This document shows positions 1 through 10,366 of a DNA stretch of 64,000 nucleotides, piece by piece. The notes beneath the pieces were generated by a model. The model searched no databases and was not told the DNA's origin. It saw only the letters and a program-made list of their open reading frames with translations. Origin of the DNA: an uncultured Pirellulaceae bacterium (GTDB taxonomy: Bacteria; Planctomycetota; Planctomycetia; Pirellulales; Pirellulaceae). Made by a program: the position numbers and the translations under genes. The DNA lies in the NCBI GenBank assembly GCA_937929805.1, contig CALFUT010000004.1, forward strand, positions 33,550-97,549, read 5' to 3'. Positions within the stretch are counted from its first letter, which is position 1. Every line of letters begins with the position of its first letter.

Positions 1-2
1 AG

Positions 3-1400
3 GTTGCCGCGTTATCGTCTGCTCTGATCTTTTCGATGTTTGTTAACAATTTGCTGATCGCGGTGACTCCTCAATTGGATATGCCGATCACCGGCGCGAT
101 CGGGGCCGCGACTTTCTTCTTGACCTGTTTTTTCGAAGAGCGAAATCTCAAATGGGTGCCATTCGCTTGTCTTGCAGCGGCCATTGCATTCGGGATCAAG
201 GCAAGCGCATTACTATTAGCACCTAGCCTTGGGCTAATTGGTTTGTTCTGTCTGTGGCGAATCTATCAAGCGGATGGACTTAAAAAGGCGACTGCCGGGT
301 TTGGGTTGGCTTCCGCTTCCACGGTCATCTGTGCTGCATTGTTTATGTTGCCAGCGGGATACGCCGAAAACGAAGAACGGTACTCGCACCTGATGGGGCC
401 TGAAGGATGGCGTAAGCACCACGAGCTTACCGATGTCACGCCAACTGAACGCTTGGTGGTCGGCACGGAAAACATGGTCAGATACGGTTTGCATTTTATC
501 AGCTTTGAGGGAATGCCTGAACAGTTCGAGTATGTCCAGTTGGCGATAAGAGCACCTATCTCATGGTTGTTCAACACTATCGGCATCGATGTTCACTCGC
601 AGAAACATGTTCGCCAACCTTTCGACGTCAGGCATTTTCCCGTTTTGTCTCCCGACGGATCATATTGGGGACCGGCAACGTTACTTTTTGTCTTGCCGGC
701 AGTTGTTGTTGGATTGATGCGTTATCGAAAACAACGACTTGTGGTTGCGCTCACGATCGCCGGAGGACTGTATTTTGTCTGCCAATCGTACTCAAGTCAG
801 TACGATCCGTGGCGAGGCCGTTCTTTCACCAGCCTTGGCATCTTTCTTGGTCCCATGATCGGCTGTTTGTTCCTTGAACGAATCGGACAACTGAAGGTGT
901 CCCTAAATCACCGCTCACGAGTGCTGCTGACGATTGCGACGGCCATGATCTTAGTATCCGCTCTGACCGTGACGGTCAAGCGATCCAAGCACACGTCGAG
1001 AGGGTGGGCAAAAAGTGGTGATCGCGTCGGATTCATCAATCGAAGTTTTTCTGTCTATGCCGATCGGTTTCGTAAGTACGAGTCACTGGTTCCGCCCGGA
1101 TCAACCGTCTTGATGTCACGTAGAACCAGCCACGAGCAGCATTACCTGGTGTATGGCGAAAAATTGAATCGCCGAGTTGTCTTCGACGAGTCAGCCGCAG
1201 ACGGAAAAACGATTGACTTCAAGATCATCGCAAGCAAGTTCGAAAAGCCGTTATCAACCGATATCCCGTTGGATGAAGTGGACAGCCCCAGTTTTGACGG
1301 TAGATGGTACTTGCGGCCGCTCGCTGCCGATCAGCAAGACGCAGATCGATTTGCTTCGCGAAACTCTTCAAGCGTGGCCCGCTCGACAGAAAATAGGTGA
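3..1400 (+). CDS. Membrane glycosyltransferase-like protein, 5' end cut by window
   Basis: The frame is open from the first bases of the window, so the ATG at 36 is probably internal and the gene starts upstream. The visible part has several hydrophobic segments (residues about 1-110 and 220-320 of the visible protein), including stretches such as FACLAAAIAFGIKASALLL. A soluble C-terminal tail of about 130 residues follows. This layout resembles the C-terminal half of GT39/ArnT-type lipid-linked sugar transferases, which work in the inner membrane, but the catalytic N-terminus is not visible. It ends 9 bp before the epimerase and probably shares its transcript. The exact family is an inference from topology and neighbours. 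Confidence 0.6.
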   Translation, partial: VAALSSALIFSMFVNNLLIAVTPQLDMPITGAIGAATFFLTCFFEERNLKWVPFACLAAAIAFGIKASALLLAPSLGLIGLFCLWRIYQADGLKKATAGFGLASASTVICAALFMLPAGYAENEERYSHLMGPEGWRKHHELTDVTPTERLVVGTENMVRYGLHFISFEGMPEQFEYVQLAIRAPISWLFNTIGIDVHSQKHVRQPFDVRHFPVLSPDGSYWGPATLLFVLPAVVVGLMRYRKQRLVVALTIAGGLYFVCQSYSSQYDPWRGRSFTSLGIFLGPMIGCLFLERIGQLKVSLNHRSRVLLTIATAMILVSALTVTVKRSKHTSRGWAKSGDRVGFINRSFSVYADRFRKYESLVPPGSTVLMSRRTSHEQHYLVYGEKLNRRVVFDESAADGKTIDFKIIASKFEKPLSTDIPLDEVDSPSFDGRWYLRPLAADQQDADRFASRNSSSVARSTENR

Positions 1401-1409
1401 GATCAGGTT

Positions 1410-2489
1410 ATGAAAATTCTGATTACAGGTGCATGCGGATTTGTTGGCATGCGGGTCGCGAAGTACCTCGCCAATGCTTTTGCCGGTTCCGGACGCTCGC
1501 TTGAGTTACTCGGCATCGATAATTTTTCTCGGCCGGGTAGCGAGCTAAATCGCAATGAGTTTTCCAAAATCGGCGGTCGTCTTTTTCACGGCGATCTTCG
1601 GATGGCAAGTGATTTGGACGCGATCCCACGTGTTGATTGGATGATTGATGCTGCCGCCAATCCCAGCGTGCTGGCCGGTGTCGATGGCCGCACCAGCAGT
1701 CGGCAAATCATCCAGCACAATCTTGAGTCCACGATCAACATGCTGGAGTACTGCAAGACTCATTCAGCAGGATTTGCGCTGATTAGTACCAGTCGCGTTT
1801 ACTCGATACAAGCATTGAGCCAGATCCCGATCGTGGAGCACAAAAACGGATACGCAGTCAACGTGTTCGAGAGCCTGCCGCAGGGGCTGTCCGCCAAAGG
1901 AATCGCGGAAGACTTTTCGACCTCAGCGCCGATTTCACTCTATGGCTCCAGCAAACTAGCAGCCGAAGCACTTGCTGTTGAATACGGGGCTGCGTTTGAT
2001 TTTCCAGTTTGGGTTAATCGCTGCGGGATCCTTGCCGGTGCAGGGCAATTTGGACGCCCGGATCAAGGGATTTTGAGCTACTGGATTAATTCGTACTGTC
2101 AGCAGAAGCCGCTGCGGTACATCGGTTTTAACGGTCTGGGCTACCAAACGCGGGATTGTTTGCACCCGGACGACTTGTCAGCACTCATGATTCAGCAAAT
2201 GAGCAGCAACGACGACTCGCACGACAGGGTTTTCAATCTTGGTGGCGGAGTCGATTCGACATTTTCGTTGGCCCAGCTTTCCGATTGGTGTGCGGACAGA
2301 TTCGGACACCGGAAAATCGATTCGGAACCCGAGCAACGAAGGTTTGACATTCCGTGGTTGGTCATGGACTCAAGCAAGGCACGGCAGCGTTGGGGTTGGT
2401 CGCCCAAGATCAGCCGTCAACAAATCTTCGAAGAGATCGCCTCGCACGCGAGCGCTAATTCAGAATGGTTGGAGGTGTCGGCGGCATGA
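1410..2489 (+). CDS. NAD-dependent sugar epimerase/dehydratase (CDP-paratose 2-epimerase-like)
   Basis: A 359-residue extended short-chain dehydrogenase. The N-terminal Rossmann motif GACGFVG (residues 7-13) binds NAD, and the catalytic pair Tyr178-x3-Lys182 lies in YGSSK. The C-terminal part (VFNLGGGVDSTFSL, then WGWSPKIS) matches the substrate domain of nucleotide-sugar epimerases, most closely the CDP-paratose/CDP-tyvelose 2-epimerase group by memory of that family. It would supply an activated sugar to the neighbouring glycosyltransferases. The stop codon overlaps the start of the next gene (ATGA), so the two are translationally coupled. The SDR family is certain; the exact sugar is not. 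Confidence 0.85.
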   Translation: MKILITGACGFVGMRVAKYLANAFAGSGRSLELLGIDNFSRPGSELNRNEFSKIGGRLFHGDLRMASDLDAIPRVDWMIDAAANPSVLAGVDGRTSSRQIIQHNLESTINMLEYCKTHSAGFALISTSRVYSIQALSQIPIVEHKNGYAVNVFESLPQGLSAKGIAEDFSTSAPISLYGSSKLAAEALAVEYGAAFDFPVWVNRCGILAGAGQFGRPDQGILSYWINSYCQQKPLRYIGFNGLGYQTRDCLHPDDLSALMIQQMSSNDDSHDRVFNLGGGVDSTFSLAQLSDWCADRFGHRKIDSEPEQRRFDIPWLVMDSSKARQRWGWSPKISRQQIFEEIASHASANSEWLEVSAA

Positions 2490-3355
2490 GGCTCCCGTTC
2501 TTCAAACCAGCACCTAACTCAAAGCCCACCGTGCTTTCTGATGCCGCACGTGCTCAGGCGACGCCGTTGGAGCGCCTTTCGATTGTGATCCCTGCCAAGG
2601 ATGAGGAGGGTTGCATTCGTTCAACCGTCGAACACCTGCATCTGGAATTATCTTTGAATGGCATCCCGCACGAAATTCTCGTCGTGGATGACCACAGCAC
2701 CGATGCGACGTTGGAAATCTTGAATGATGTTTCGGAACGCATCCCCGAGGTTGTTCCCGTTCAAAACAAAGGTCTGGGAGGCTTTGGGCGGGCGATTATT
2801 TGTGGCTTACGGCAATTCAAGGGCGACGCAGTTGTCATCATGATGGCTGACGAATCAGACGATGCTCGTGATGTCGTGCGCTATTGGGACCTGCTGTGTG
2901 AAGGTCACGACTGTGTGTTTGGCAGCCGCTTCACCAAAGGCGGTGGTGTGATTGACTATCCGTGGTTGAAATTGCAGTTGAACCGTATCGCCAACACGTT
3001 CGTCAGGATTCTGTTTGGCTATTCGTTGAACGACACGACCAACGCGTTCAAAGGGTATCGCCGCTCTGTCATTGAAGGTTGCGGCCCCTTCCTTGCGGCT
3101 CATTTTAACTTGACGGTCGAACTACCTTTGAAAGCCATCGTGCGAGGCTACTCGTGGACGGTGATTCCGATCACGTGGCAAAATCGAAGAACTGGGATTG
3201 CGAAACTGAAAATCAAGGAAATGGGTAGCCGCTATCTTTTTATCTGCCTATACATGTGGTTGGAAAAGCACCTGACATCCGACGACTACTTGAAGTCGCG
3301 GCCAGTTCATTCGCAGCTTGATCCGGTGGAAACGAATGTTTCACGAGCCGCCTGA
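2486..3355 (+). CDS. Family 2 glycosyltransferase (dolichol-phosphate mannosyltransferase-like)
   Basis: A 289-residue GT-A fold enzyme. The N-terminus carries the typical SIVIPAKDEEGCIRSTVEHL start, followed by VVDDHSTDATLEIL (nucleotide-sugar binding) and the metal-site region MMADESDDARD. It lacks the C-terminal membrane segments of DPM/GtrB relatives, so it is probably peripheral to the membrane. I chose the ATG at 2486 over 2465: it makes an ATGA overlap with the epimerase stop and has GGAGGT at 2471-2476, 9 bases upstream. It probably transfers a sugar to a polyprenyl phosphate or a growing glycan, together with the two upstream genes. Confidence 0.85.
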   Translation: MRLPFFKPAPNSKPTVLSDAARAQATPLERLSIVIPAKDEEGCIRSTVEHLHLELSLNGIPHEILVVDDHSTDATLEILNDVSERIPEVVPVQNKGLGGFGRAIICGLRQFKGDAVVIMMADESDDARDVVRYWDLLCEGHDCVFGSRFTKGGGVIDYPWLKLQLNRIANTFVRILFGYSLNDTTNAFKGYRRSVIEGCGPFLAAHFNLTVELPLKAIVRGYSWTVIPITWQNRRTGIAKLKIKEMGSRYLFICLYMWLEKHLTSDDYLKSRPVHSQLDPVETNVSRAA

Positions 3356-3386
3356 TCGTCTGGTTAGACGTGTAACGCACTCGCGG

Positions 3387-3824
3387 TCATGCATTGTGCG
3401 GCGGACGGCGTTCCCAATGCTTGGCCAAGTGTTCCAGTAAACCGTCGATGGTTTTCTTCTGAATCTTGTGCGGTGGCGACCAAGGGTGCCACTCATAGCT
3501 CTCATGTTCGGTAACCACAATGTCAACATCACGAACCAGTTCGGCAAGGTAGACGATCAGCGTTTTCATGACCGGTTTATCGCCATACCGTTTCAGGTTA
3601 ACCTCGTACTGGTGCTGGAACAGGAAATTGGTGTCGATGTTGATATCCGATTCCGTGATCCCCGTTTCCTCAACCAGTTCGCGCAAGGCGGCTTCTTCGT
3701 CGGTTTCGCCCGGATCGATGTGACCTTTGGGAATGTCCCAACGGTCCACATGCTTCATTAGCAAAACAGAATGCTCTGGCTGGCTGCGATAAATCAGAAA
3801 ACCACACGATCTCGCAACTTGCAT
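3387..3824 (-). CDS. Nudix hydrolase (Ap4A hydrolase-like)
   Basis: A 145-residue protein with a complete Nudix box: Gly34, Glu40 and REL-x-EE-x-G at residues 48-55, which bind Mg2+ and catalyse pyrophosphate cleavage. The start (CGFLIYRS, then WDIPKGHIDPGE) resembles bis(5'-nucleosyl)-tetraphosphatases that remove Ap4A or similar nucleotides. It converges with the GT2 gene and diverges from the adenosyltransferase, whose start lies 70 bp away. The substrate is inferred from resemblance, as Nudix enzymes vary widely. Confidence 0.88.
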   Translation of the reverse strand: MQVARSCGFLIYRSQPEHSVLLMKHVDRWDIPKGHIDPGETDEEAALRELVEETGITESDINIDTNFLFQHQYEVNLKRYGDKPVMKTLIVYLAELVRDVDIVVTEHESYEWHPWSPPHKIQKKTIDGLLEHLAKHWERRPPHNA

Positions 3825-3894
3825 TTCAACCTCCGGTATCAGAATTTAGACTCGCTAACTCTCACAGACGACCGTTTTCGGCTCGTTCGATTCC

Positions 3895-4461
3895 ATGAAA
3901 ATTTATACTCGCACAGGTGACGATGGTGAAACCGGGCTGCTGGGGGGCCGGCGTGTTTCAAAGTCCCATCAAGTGATCGAAGTTTGTGGATCATTGGACG
4001 AAACAAACAGCTGGATTGGGTTGGTGCGGTGCGAACCACTTGATGATCGGATTGAAGAACTGCTGACCCGAATACAAAGCCGTCTGTTTGACCTTGGCAG
4101 TCGGGTTGCGGCTTGCCTGACCGAATCCAGCCGCGCGGCGGATTTTCCGGCGGCTTGCGTCGCAGATCTGGAATCGGCGATTGACCATTGGGATTCCACC
4201 TTGAAACCTTTAGAAGCATTTATTCTGCCCAGCGGAAGCGAAGCGGGAAGCCGCTTGCACATGGCTCGGTCGGTCTGTCGTAGGACGGAGCGGCAGCTGG
4301 TTTCGTTGATGGAAATGCTCGATTCTCAGGAGCTGAAGTTGGAGATGATGTACTTGAACCGGCTGTCCGACCTGTTATTTGTGTTGGCACGATCGGTCAA
4401 TCAGATGGCCGGCAACCAAGAAACAAACTGGACTGCAAACCGGTTGAAAGGCTCGGACTGA
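3895..4461 (+). CDS. Cob(I)alamin adenosyltransferase, PduO/MMAB type
   Basis: A 188-residue protein with the family N-terminus MKIYTRTGDDGETGLLGGRR, which forms the ATP-binding loop, and the conserved helices CGSLDETNSWIGL, CRRTERQL and YLNRLSDLLFVLAR. It transfers the adenosyl group of ATP to cob(I)alamin to make coenzyme B12 in the cytoplasm. Length is normal for the family. No cobalamin gene or riboswitch is visible nearby, so it probably salvages cobalamin rather than belonging to a local biosynthesis operon. No strong Shine-Dalgarno precedes the ATG. Confidence 0.92.
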   Translation: MKIYTRTGDDGETGLLGGRRVSKSHQVIEVCGSLDETNSWIGLVRCEPLDDRIEELLTRIQSRLFDLGSRVAACLTESSRAADFPAACVADLESAIDHWDSTLKPLEAFILPSGSEAGSRLHMARSVCRRTERQLVSLMEMLDSQELKLEMMYLNRLSDLLFVLARSVNQMAGNQETNWTANRLKGSD

Positions 4462-4660
4462 CCAATTCTCTCGGTCAGACCTCGCCATTACTGGGGGTTT
4501 AAGGGCAATTACTGAACAAGAATTACATTTAAGGTGCTCAACGAATAGATTTTTCGCCTCGTCCAACCGATGTGGGTGAGTAATTATCCCGCATGAGCTA
4601 TAATTTGAGGGAACCGTTCACGGTGGTCGATTGGTCTGTTTCCAGTCGGTGGTTAGCTAA

Positions 4661-5068
<408 letters not shown>

Positions 5069-5362
5069 TGAAGGCTGCGTTGCGACTCTGCAACGTGCCC
5101 TAACCGTTTGCCATAGAAGCTGAGTCGTGAAGTTGGCTGTGATGACCACGTCAGCCACCGAGCGAAATAAGATGCAGAGAATCGAATGACAACATTGACC
5201 ACCTGTTGTTTTCGATTCCATCTGCATTGTCTCAGTTTATGGTTTAAAACATTCAACGATCATGATTCGGTATCAAGAGCCGTTGTTAGGCATCCTGATT
5301 TTGAAGCATCTCATTTCGAGTCGTATTCGACTGGAAACTAAGATACGCGCTCGCCTTGTCTA

Positions 5363-5402
5363 AACCGTCGACCTCTGAAACCGTCGACCTCTGAAGCCGT
5401 CG
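5363..5402 (+). repeat. 16-bp tandem repeat before glnD
   Basis: Two perfect head-to-tail copies of a 16-bp unit (5363-5378 and 5379-5394), each containing the palindrome GTCGAC, are followed by a partial third copy to 5402. They lie 20 bases before the glnD ATG. The rest of the 350-bp gap between glnB and glnD shows no gene I can support. A regulatory role is possible but not shown. Confidence 0.7.
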
Positions 5403-5421
5403 TTAACCGGGGAGCTATCCA

Positions 5422-8073
5422 ATGAATTACTCCAGCATTGGTATGCGACCGGCAGTGACCGCTGCGCGTCAACGTTGGGCGGAAGGCCGCGAGGAAATTC
5501 GCAAACTCCATAACGGAGGTGCGCCGGGACGGGTCGTTTGCCATCGCATGAGCGATTTGCTCGATGCGGTGTTGATTGATATCTACAACGCAGCGCTGCA
5601 AGACTATTCGGACAAACTTGCAACGCGAGTTTCCTTGGTTCTGCTGGGCGGCTGCGGTCGGCGAGACATCGCGCCGTGGTCGGATGTCGATTTGATGACG
5701 CTTTATCAGGGCACCCTGACGGACGAGGTGGTTGAATTCTCACGCCGGATTAGTCAGGACGTGACCGATTCTGGCATGCATCTTGGGTACAGTCTCCGTA
5801 CGCCGCGCGAAGCCTGCTCGATGGCGTTGCAGGATGCCTATGTGCTGTCTTCGTTAACGGAGGCAAGGTACCTGTGTGGCAACGAACCGCTGGTGAAAAA
5901 ATTTAAGCAACGATTCAAACGGATCGTTGGCCGCCGTGCAACCAGCATGATTCGCGGCATTCTGGCTGCTCGGCAGGAAGAGCGTGTTGAGTTTGGTGAA
6001 ACGGTTTATCTGTTGCGACCAAATATTAAAAAGTCACGCGGCGCGTTGCGGGATGTGCATTTGATTCGATGGCTTGGTTTTGTACGGCATGGTGTTACCG
6101 ATCTCCAGCAACTGCTCGAAAGGGGCGGGATCTCAACGGCCGACACGAAGCAATTGAACGAGTCGACTGAGTTCTTGCTGAGGGTGCGAAACGAAATGCA
6201 TTTTCACGCGGACAAGGCCGAGGACCTGTTGGGGCGGAACGAACAGGTACGGCTGGCTGAATTGTTCGGTTATTCCGGGTCCGATGCGTTGCTGTCCGTC
6301 GAGACATTCATGCGAGACTATTTTCGATATACCAGTCGCATTAGCTACATTTGCAATCACTTTGTTTCCAAAATGGTTGCTCGTAAACGCGGGCCTGCTT
6401 CAACCGTGCTGCAACCCCTGCTTGCGCAGCAAATTGACGACCACTATGTGATCGGGCCGATGGAAATTGGTGTCAGGCCTTCGTCGATTGACGACGTTAA
6501 ATCAGACCTCGAGCGAGTGCTGCACTTGATGCAATTGGCGTCATTGCACGGAAAAGATCTTGAGCATGACACGTGGATCGCGATTCGGCACGAGATGCTG
6601 AAGAATCCAGAAGTTGCTTTTACTCGCGAATGCGCCCAGCGGTTCATGGCGCTGTTGTCCGGAACGGCACGCTTGGCAGGTTTGTTGCGCCGGCTGCACG
6701 AAATGTTGGTTCTACAGAAAATCATTCCCGGATTCCAGCACGTGCGAGGGCTGTTGCAGTTCAACGAGTATCACAAGTACACAGTCGATGAACATTCTCT
6801 GCGTGCGGTGGCTGCTGCGTTAGATTTTCAGGATCAAAATTCTCAAGTCGGCCACGTTTATCGAAAGATCAAACGCAAGAACATTCTCCATTTGACGCTG
6901 CTGCTTCATGACTTAGGCAAAGGTTTTGAGGAAGACCACAGCGAAGTGGGGCGCCGAATTGCGGAGGAAACTGGAAAACGGTTTGGCCTATCGGATGATG
7001 ACACGGCGGACATCATGTTTCTCGTGCACAATCATCTAGTGATGTCGCATCTGGCACTCCATCGAGACATCAATGACATGTCGTTGGTGGCTGAATTCGC
7101 GTCAAATCTTGGCTCGATGGAAATGTTGTCGATGCTCTATGTGCTAACGTGCGCGGATATCACCGCGGTCGGCCCGGGGGTTTTGACACCGTGGAAACAG
7201 GGGTTGCTAGATGATCTTTTTGTCAATGCTCGATCAGTTTTGACTGGAAAGAAAGGCCAAGCCGCGAAGTTGAGACTCGCGTCGTTCTATGACGAGGTGG
7301 CTGAGCAGGCTGAAAACGAGCCTACGTCAAAATGGCTGAAAGAAAAAGTTACAGGTTTACCCAACAACTATTGTACGACGCACTCGCCCGAGATCGTTTC
7401 CGCTCAGCTACTGTTGATGCAAGGCATGACCAGCGAGAGTGTTTTTTGCTGGGTGAATCCCGTGCAGAATACTCGGCTGCACGAGGTTTGCGTTGGCAAA
7501 AAATTGAGGCCTCGTTCGGGCAACTTCTATAAATTGACGGGCCTGCTGATGTCGATGGGGCTGAGGATTCAGTCTGCTGATATCAAAATGATTGATGATG
7601 AAATTCTGTGGTATTGGTTTCAGTTTGAAGACAGCGAAAACCAGAACCCTTCTACCGCTCGATTGCAGGAGATCCGTCAAAGGAGTCTTGACCTGATCAA
7701 CGGAGTGGAAGACGGTCCGCCCAAGTTCCGAAAAGTGTGGGGCGCTGAAACGGATGAAAGCCGTGCCGCCCAGCTTTCACGTCCTAAAATTCAGGTGCGA
7801 ATCAACAACGAAACGGCCAACAACGCGACGATTGTTGATGTCTTTGCCTACGACAAGCTCGGTTTACTGTACCGGATTACCAAAAAGATCTACAAATTGG
7901 GATTGGACCTGCGTTTCGCTCGAGTTGCGACTTATGGGCATCAGGTCATCGACGTGTTTTACGTGACGGACGCCGACGGAAACAAAATTCGCAACTTGAA
8001 TCAGATTCAAATCATTAAGCAGGAGCTTTACGATACCGTGACCGACTTCCTCGCTTCGGAAGACGAAAGCTAA
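5422..8073 (+). CDS. glnD: Protein-PII uridylyltransferase / uridylyl-removing enzyme
   Basis: An 883-residue bifunctional enzyme with the full GlnD layout. The nucleotidyltransferase motif GGCGRRDIAPWSDVD lies at residues 76-90, with the metal-binding SDVD at 87-90. A GlnD PII-UTase helical domain follows. The HD hydrolase motif LLLHDLGKG has His496-Asp497. Two ACT domains lie at about 670-735 and 800-875 and sense glutamine. It uridylylates PII when glutamine is low and removes UMP when glutamine is high. All catalytic residues I can check are present, and PII Tyr51 in the adjacent glnB is its expected target. ATG 5422 follows GGGGAG. Confidence 0.96.
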   Translation: MNYSSIGMRPAVTAARQRWAEGREEIRKLHNGGAPGRVVCHRMSDLLDAVLIDIYNAALQDYSDKLATRVSLVLLGGCGRRDIAPWSDVDLMTLYQGTLTDEVVEFSRRISQDVTDSGMHLGYSLRTPREACSMALQDAYVLSSLTEARYLCGNEPLVKKFKQRFKRIVGRRATSMIRGILAARQEERVEFGETVYLLRPNIKKSRGALRDVHLIRWLGFVRHGVTDLQQLLERGGISTADTKQLNESTEFLLRVRNEMHFHADKAEDLLGRNEQVRLAELFGYSGSDALLSVETFMRDYFRYTSRISYICNHFVSKMVARKRGPASTVLQPLLAQQIDDHYVIGPMEIGVRPSSIDDVKSDLERVLHLMQLASLHGKDLEHDTWIAIRHEMLKNPEVAFTRECAQRFMALLSGTARLAGLLRRLHEMLVLQKIIPGFQHVRGLLQFNEYHKYTVDEHSLRAVAAALDFQDQNSQVGHVYRKIKRKNILHLTLLLHDLGKGFEEDHSEVGRRIAEETGKRFGLSDDDTADIMFLVHNHLVMSHLALHRDINDMSLVAEFASNLGSMEMLSMLYVLTCADITAVGPGVLTPWKQGLLDDLFVNARSVLTGKKGQAAKLRLASFYDEVAEQAENEPTSKWLKEKVTGLPNNYCTTHSPEIVSAQLLLMQGMTSESVFCWVNPVQNTRLHEVCVGKKLRPRSGNFYKLTGLLMSMGLRIQSADIKMIDDEILWYWFQFEDSENQNPSTARLQEIRQRSLDLINGVEDGPPKFRKVWGAETDESRAAQLSRPKIQVRINNETANNATIVDVFAYDKLGLLYRITKKIYKLGLDLRFARVATYGHQVIDVFYVTDADGNKIRNLNQIQIIKQELYDTVTDFLASEDES

Positions 8074-8078
8074 GCAAC

Positions 8079-9365
8079 ATGAATTCGTCTCGTGTACGAG
8101 AGAAATTTGACCATCCCGTTGCGACAGCGCTGACGCTAGTTTTTTTCGCGTGCTTGGTGCTGGTGCCGACACTGTTGCGATACGAGCCATTGAAATGGCA
8201 GGCCGCACACGCCATGGTGCAATACGAAAGAGGCGATCGTGACACCGCAATTAAGTCGCTTCAACAGGCTGCTTCGAAACTGACAGGTGACCAGCACATC
8301 CAGTTCACACTGGTCGAGTGGTTGATCGAAAATGGGAGAGCTGACGAAGCGGTCGAACATTGCAATCGGCACCTTGAGCATGCCCCGGAGTCCGCTACAT
8401 GGTTGAAATTCAGGCGCGAATCGGAGTGCGGTGCTGGAAATTTTCAAGCGGCGTGGCAGACACATCAGGAATTGAAACAGCTCAAAGCGCAAACGTTAAG
8501 TCGATCGGCAGAGGACCTCAATGAGCAAGCGTATTTTCGAGCGTTGGCCGGAAAGGATTTACCAATTGCGTGGACTGAGATCCAACAAGCGGTAGCCAAG
8601 GTTTCTTATGACTCTGGGGTCCCGGGCTTCGACGTGCCGTTGCCCAGCCAAGCGATCATTGCGGCCAGCTTGCTGTCCCGTCATGTTGAGGCTCAATCGA
8701 GTGTTTTGCCGCAGTTGCACCGACGCATCGGTGATGTGCGTAAAGCTCTGGAAGACCGAGAACGTTTGCTGGTGGATTCACTCGGGGAACTATCGAAAGA
8801 GTCGTTCCCGCTGAATGAAAGTCGCGAACTTTTACTCCAAGACAGACGCTCGACTGTCAATTTTCGCCGACAAGAATTGGCGTTTTTGATGGTTTGCAGA
8901 GCTCTATTGTTTGAAGATCTTGAGGATCACGATCGCTGTGATTCCGATCGCGTAGAAGTTTCTGAACTGGGATTTCAGCCGCAGACGGTTGCGGACATGC
9001 TTCCTGAGGATTCCCTTTGTCATCCCATCGCGACCAGAGCAATTGCTTACCTCGACACCCGTGCATTGGTTTTGACAAAAATGTTGTCGGACGATCTGGG
9101 GCGGCGGATCGACGATAGGTTGACCGGAAGCGACGCGTTGGCCGACTTAGACATTTCGATTGCGGTGTGCGAAGTGATTGATCGCCAAATACTAAAATTA
9201 AAAGAATCGACTGCGCAAGAACTTAAACAATTTAGAAAGGTCTACGCGGCCGTGCTGCACCATCGAGTGATTGCCCACCGGAAATTTGGAAATGCCGAAC
9301 AGGCTCAGTTGGATCGCGAGCGAATAAAGTCGCTGGGAGTCAACCCAGACGCGCACCTTTATTGA
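8079..9365 (+). CDS. TPR-containing membrane-anchored protein, unknown function
   Basis: A 428-residue protein beginning 5 bp after glnD. One hydrophobic segment (about residues 16-34, VATALTLVFFACLVLVPTLL) should anchor it. It is followed by helical repeats with tetratricopeptide character (AMVQYERGDRDTAIKSLQQA, then LVEWLIENGRADEAVEHCNR) to about residue 140. The C-terminal 280 residues are helical and not recognisable to me. TPR proteins usually mediate protein-protein contacts. The close spacing suggests cotranscription with glnD but not a shared function. Confidence 0.7.
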   Translation: MNSSRVREKFDHPVATALTLVFFACLVLVPTLLRYEPLKWQAAHAMVQYERGDRDTAIKSLQQAASKLTGDQHIQFTLVEWLIENGRADEAVEHCNRHLEHAPESATWLKFRRESECGAGNFQAAWQTHQELKQLKAQTLSRSAEDLNEQAYFRALAGKDLPIAWTEIQQAVAKVSYDSGVPGFDVPLPSQAIIAASLLSRHVEAQSSVLPQLHRRIGDVRKALEDRERLLVDSLGELSKESFPLNESRELLLQDRRSTVNFRRQELAFLMVCRALLFEDLEDHDRCDSDRVEVSELGFQPQTVADMLPEDSLCHPIATRAIAYLDTRALVLTKMLSDDLGRRIDDRLTGSDALADLDISIAVCEVIDRQILKLKESTAQELKQFRKVYAAVLHHRVIAHRKFGNAEQAQLDRERIKSLGVNPDAHLY

Positions 9366-10287
9366 TTAATGGTCATCTGCGGCACGATCGTCGTCGCTGG
9401 CAACGTTGAGACAACGCATTGTTTGGTCTGTCGATTGGTGGCTGCATCCAACTTGGTTTTTCTTGCGCCACGGAGACGGTAGTCGAAAGCCAATGCACTC
9501 TAGCGAGCGATCATGTTTCCGCGAAGCCAGTAGAAGCCTGTCGCGATGGTTAGAACTGCCAATAGGCCTGCCATTTCACCATCAAGCTGCTGCGCCATCT
9601 GCGCTAGCTCAAATTGGAGTAAGCGGAAGTAACGAAAGATAAATTCCATGTCGAGTTCCGATACAAGAAAAAGACAAAATGAGGCGAACCAAAGCAACAA
9701 TTGAAAAGACTGAACGGCTGTGCCGACCTTAGCACTCTGCCTACTTGTTGCTTTGAATGAGTGGACACTAAGAACGAGCCTTCTATTGAGAACGTACAAC
9801 TTGCTTTGGCCGAGGTACGACCATTTCGTTTTTCCGAATTAAAGTTTGCCGTTTGGCGATTCTTTGATGGCCAAAATTCACGGTTGTATCGATTGTAACG
9901 CGGCCTATGGCATTTGGTGGGTGGATGCTGGGTAGCTCAGCCCCGAAGCGGATGTTGATTCTGTTCGTGACTGACGCATTCTCTTATCTCGAATGTGGGG
10001 GGCGGCTACGGCGGTTTTGGGCTGGTCATTCCAGAACGAGGCCGAGGCTGAAATCAGCAGGTGCCGGATTTGGATCGCCCGCCGCGCGGCGGCATGATCG
10101 CCCTCCGTCAACGGTCTTGTCGGAATAGGCCTGAAACGCGGTGTTTCGCAAAATTGTTCGGCGAAATTTCTTGGTATTGGGAGCGCAGACGGCTTGCAAA
10201 TCTGGGTAATTCCAGATATTTTCTTGAACTTCGATCGGGGAAAACTCGATAGAAAATTCGAGCGTAACGCTCGGAGAACGCCATTTT
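9366..10287. other. Gene-poor stretch before tRNA-Asp
   Basis: About 920 bases without a convincing gene. A minus-strand frame at 9500-9799 encodes up to 99 residues with two hydrophobic segments (FQLLLWFASFCLFLV and MAGLLAVLTIATGFYWL). It lacks a good start and Shine-Dalgarno, so a small membrane protein is only a weak possibility. Plus-strand frames around 9907-10250 look like chance ORFs. Confidence 0.5.
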
Positions 10288-10361
10288 GGCGCGGTAGCTC
10301 AATTGGTTAGAGCCCCGGACTGTCGATCCGGAGGTTGCGGGTTCGAGTCCCGTCCGCGTCG
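10288..10361 (+). tRNA. tRNA-Asp (GTC)
   Basis: A complete cloverleaf of 74 bases. The 7-bp acceptor stem pairs 10288-10294 with 10354-10360, with one G-U pair. The D-arm contains TAGCTCAATTGGTTAGAG. The anticodon stem CCGGA/TCCGG encloses the loop with anticodon GTC at 10322-10324, and the T-arm contains GGTTCGAGTCC. Discriminator base G at 10361 is typical of tRNA-Asp. CCA is not encoded. A strong terminator follows immediately. A type I restriction locus begins about 400 bp downstream, but I see no integrase and no repeat of the tRNA 3' end near 19600. Confidence 0.97.
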
Positions 10362-10366
10362 CTTAG

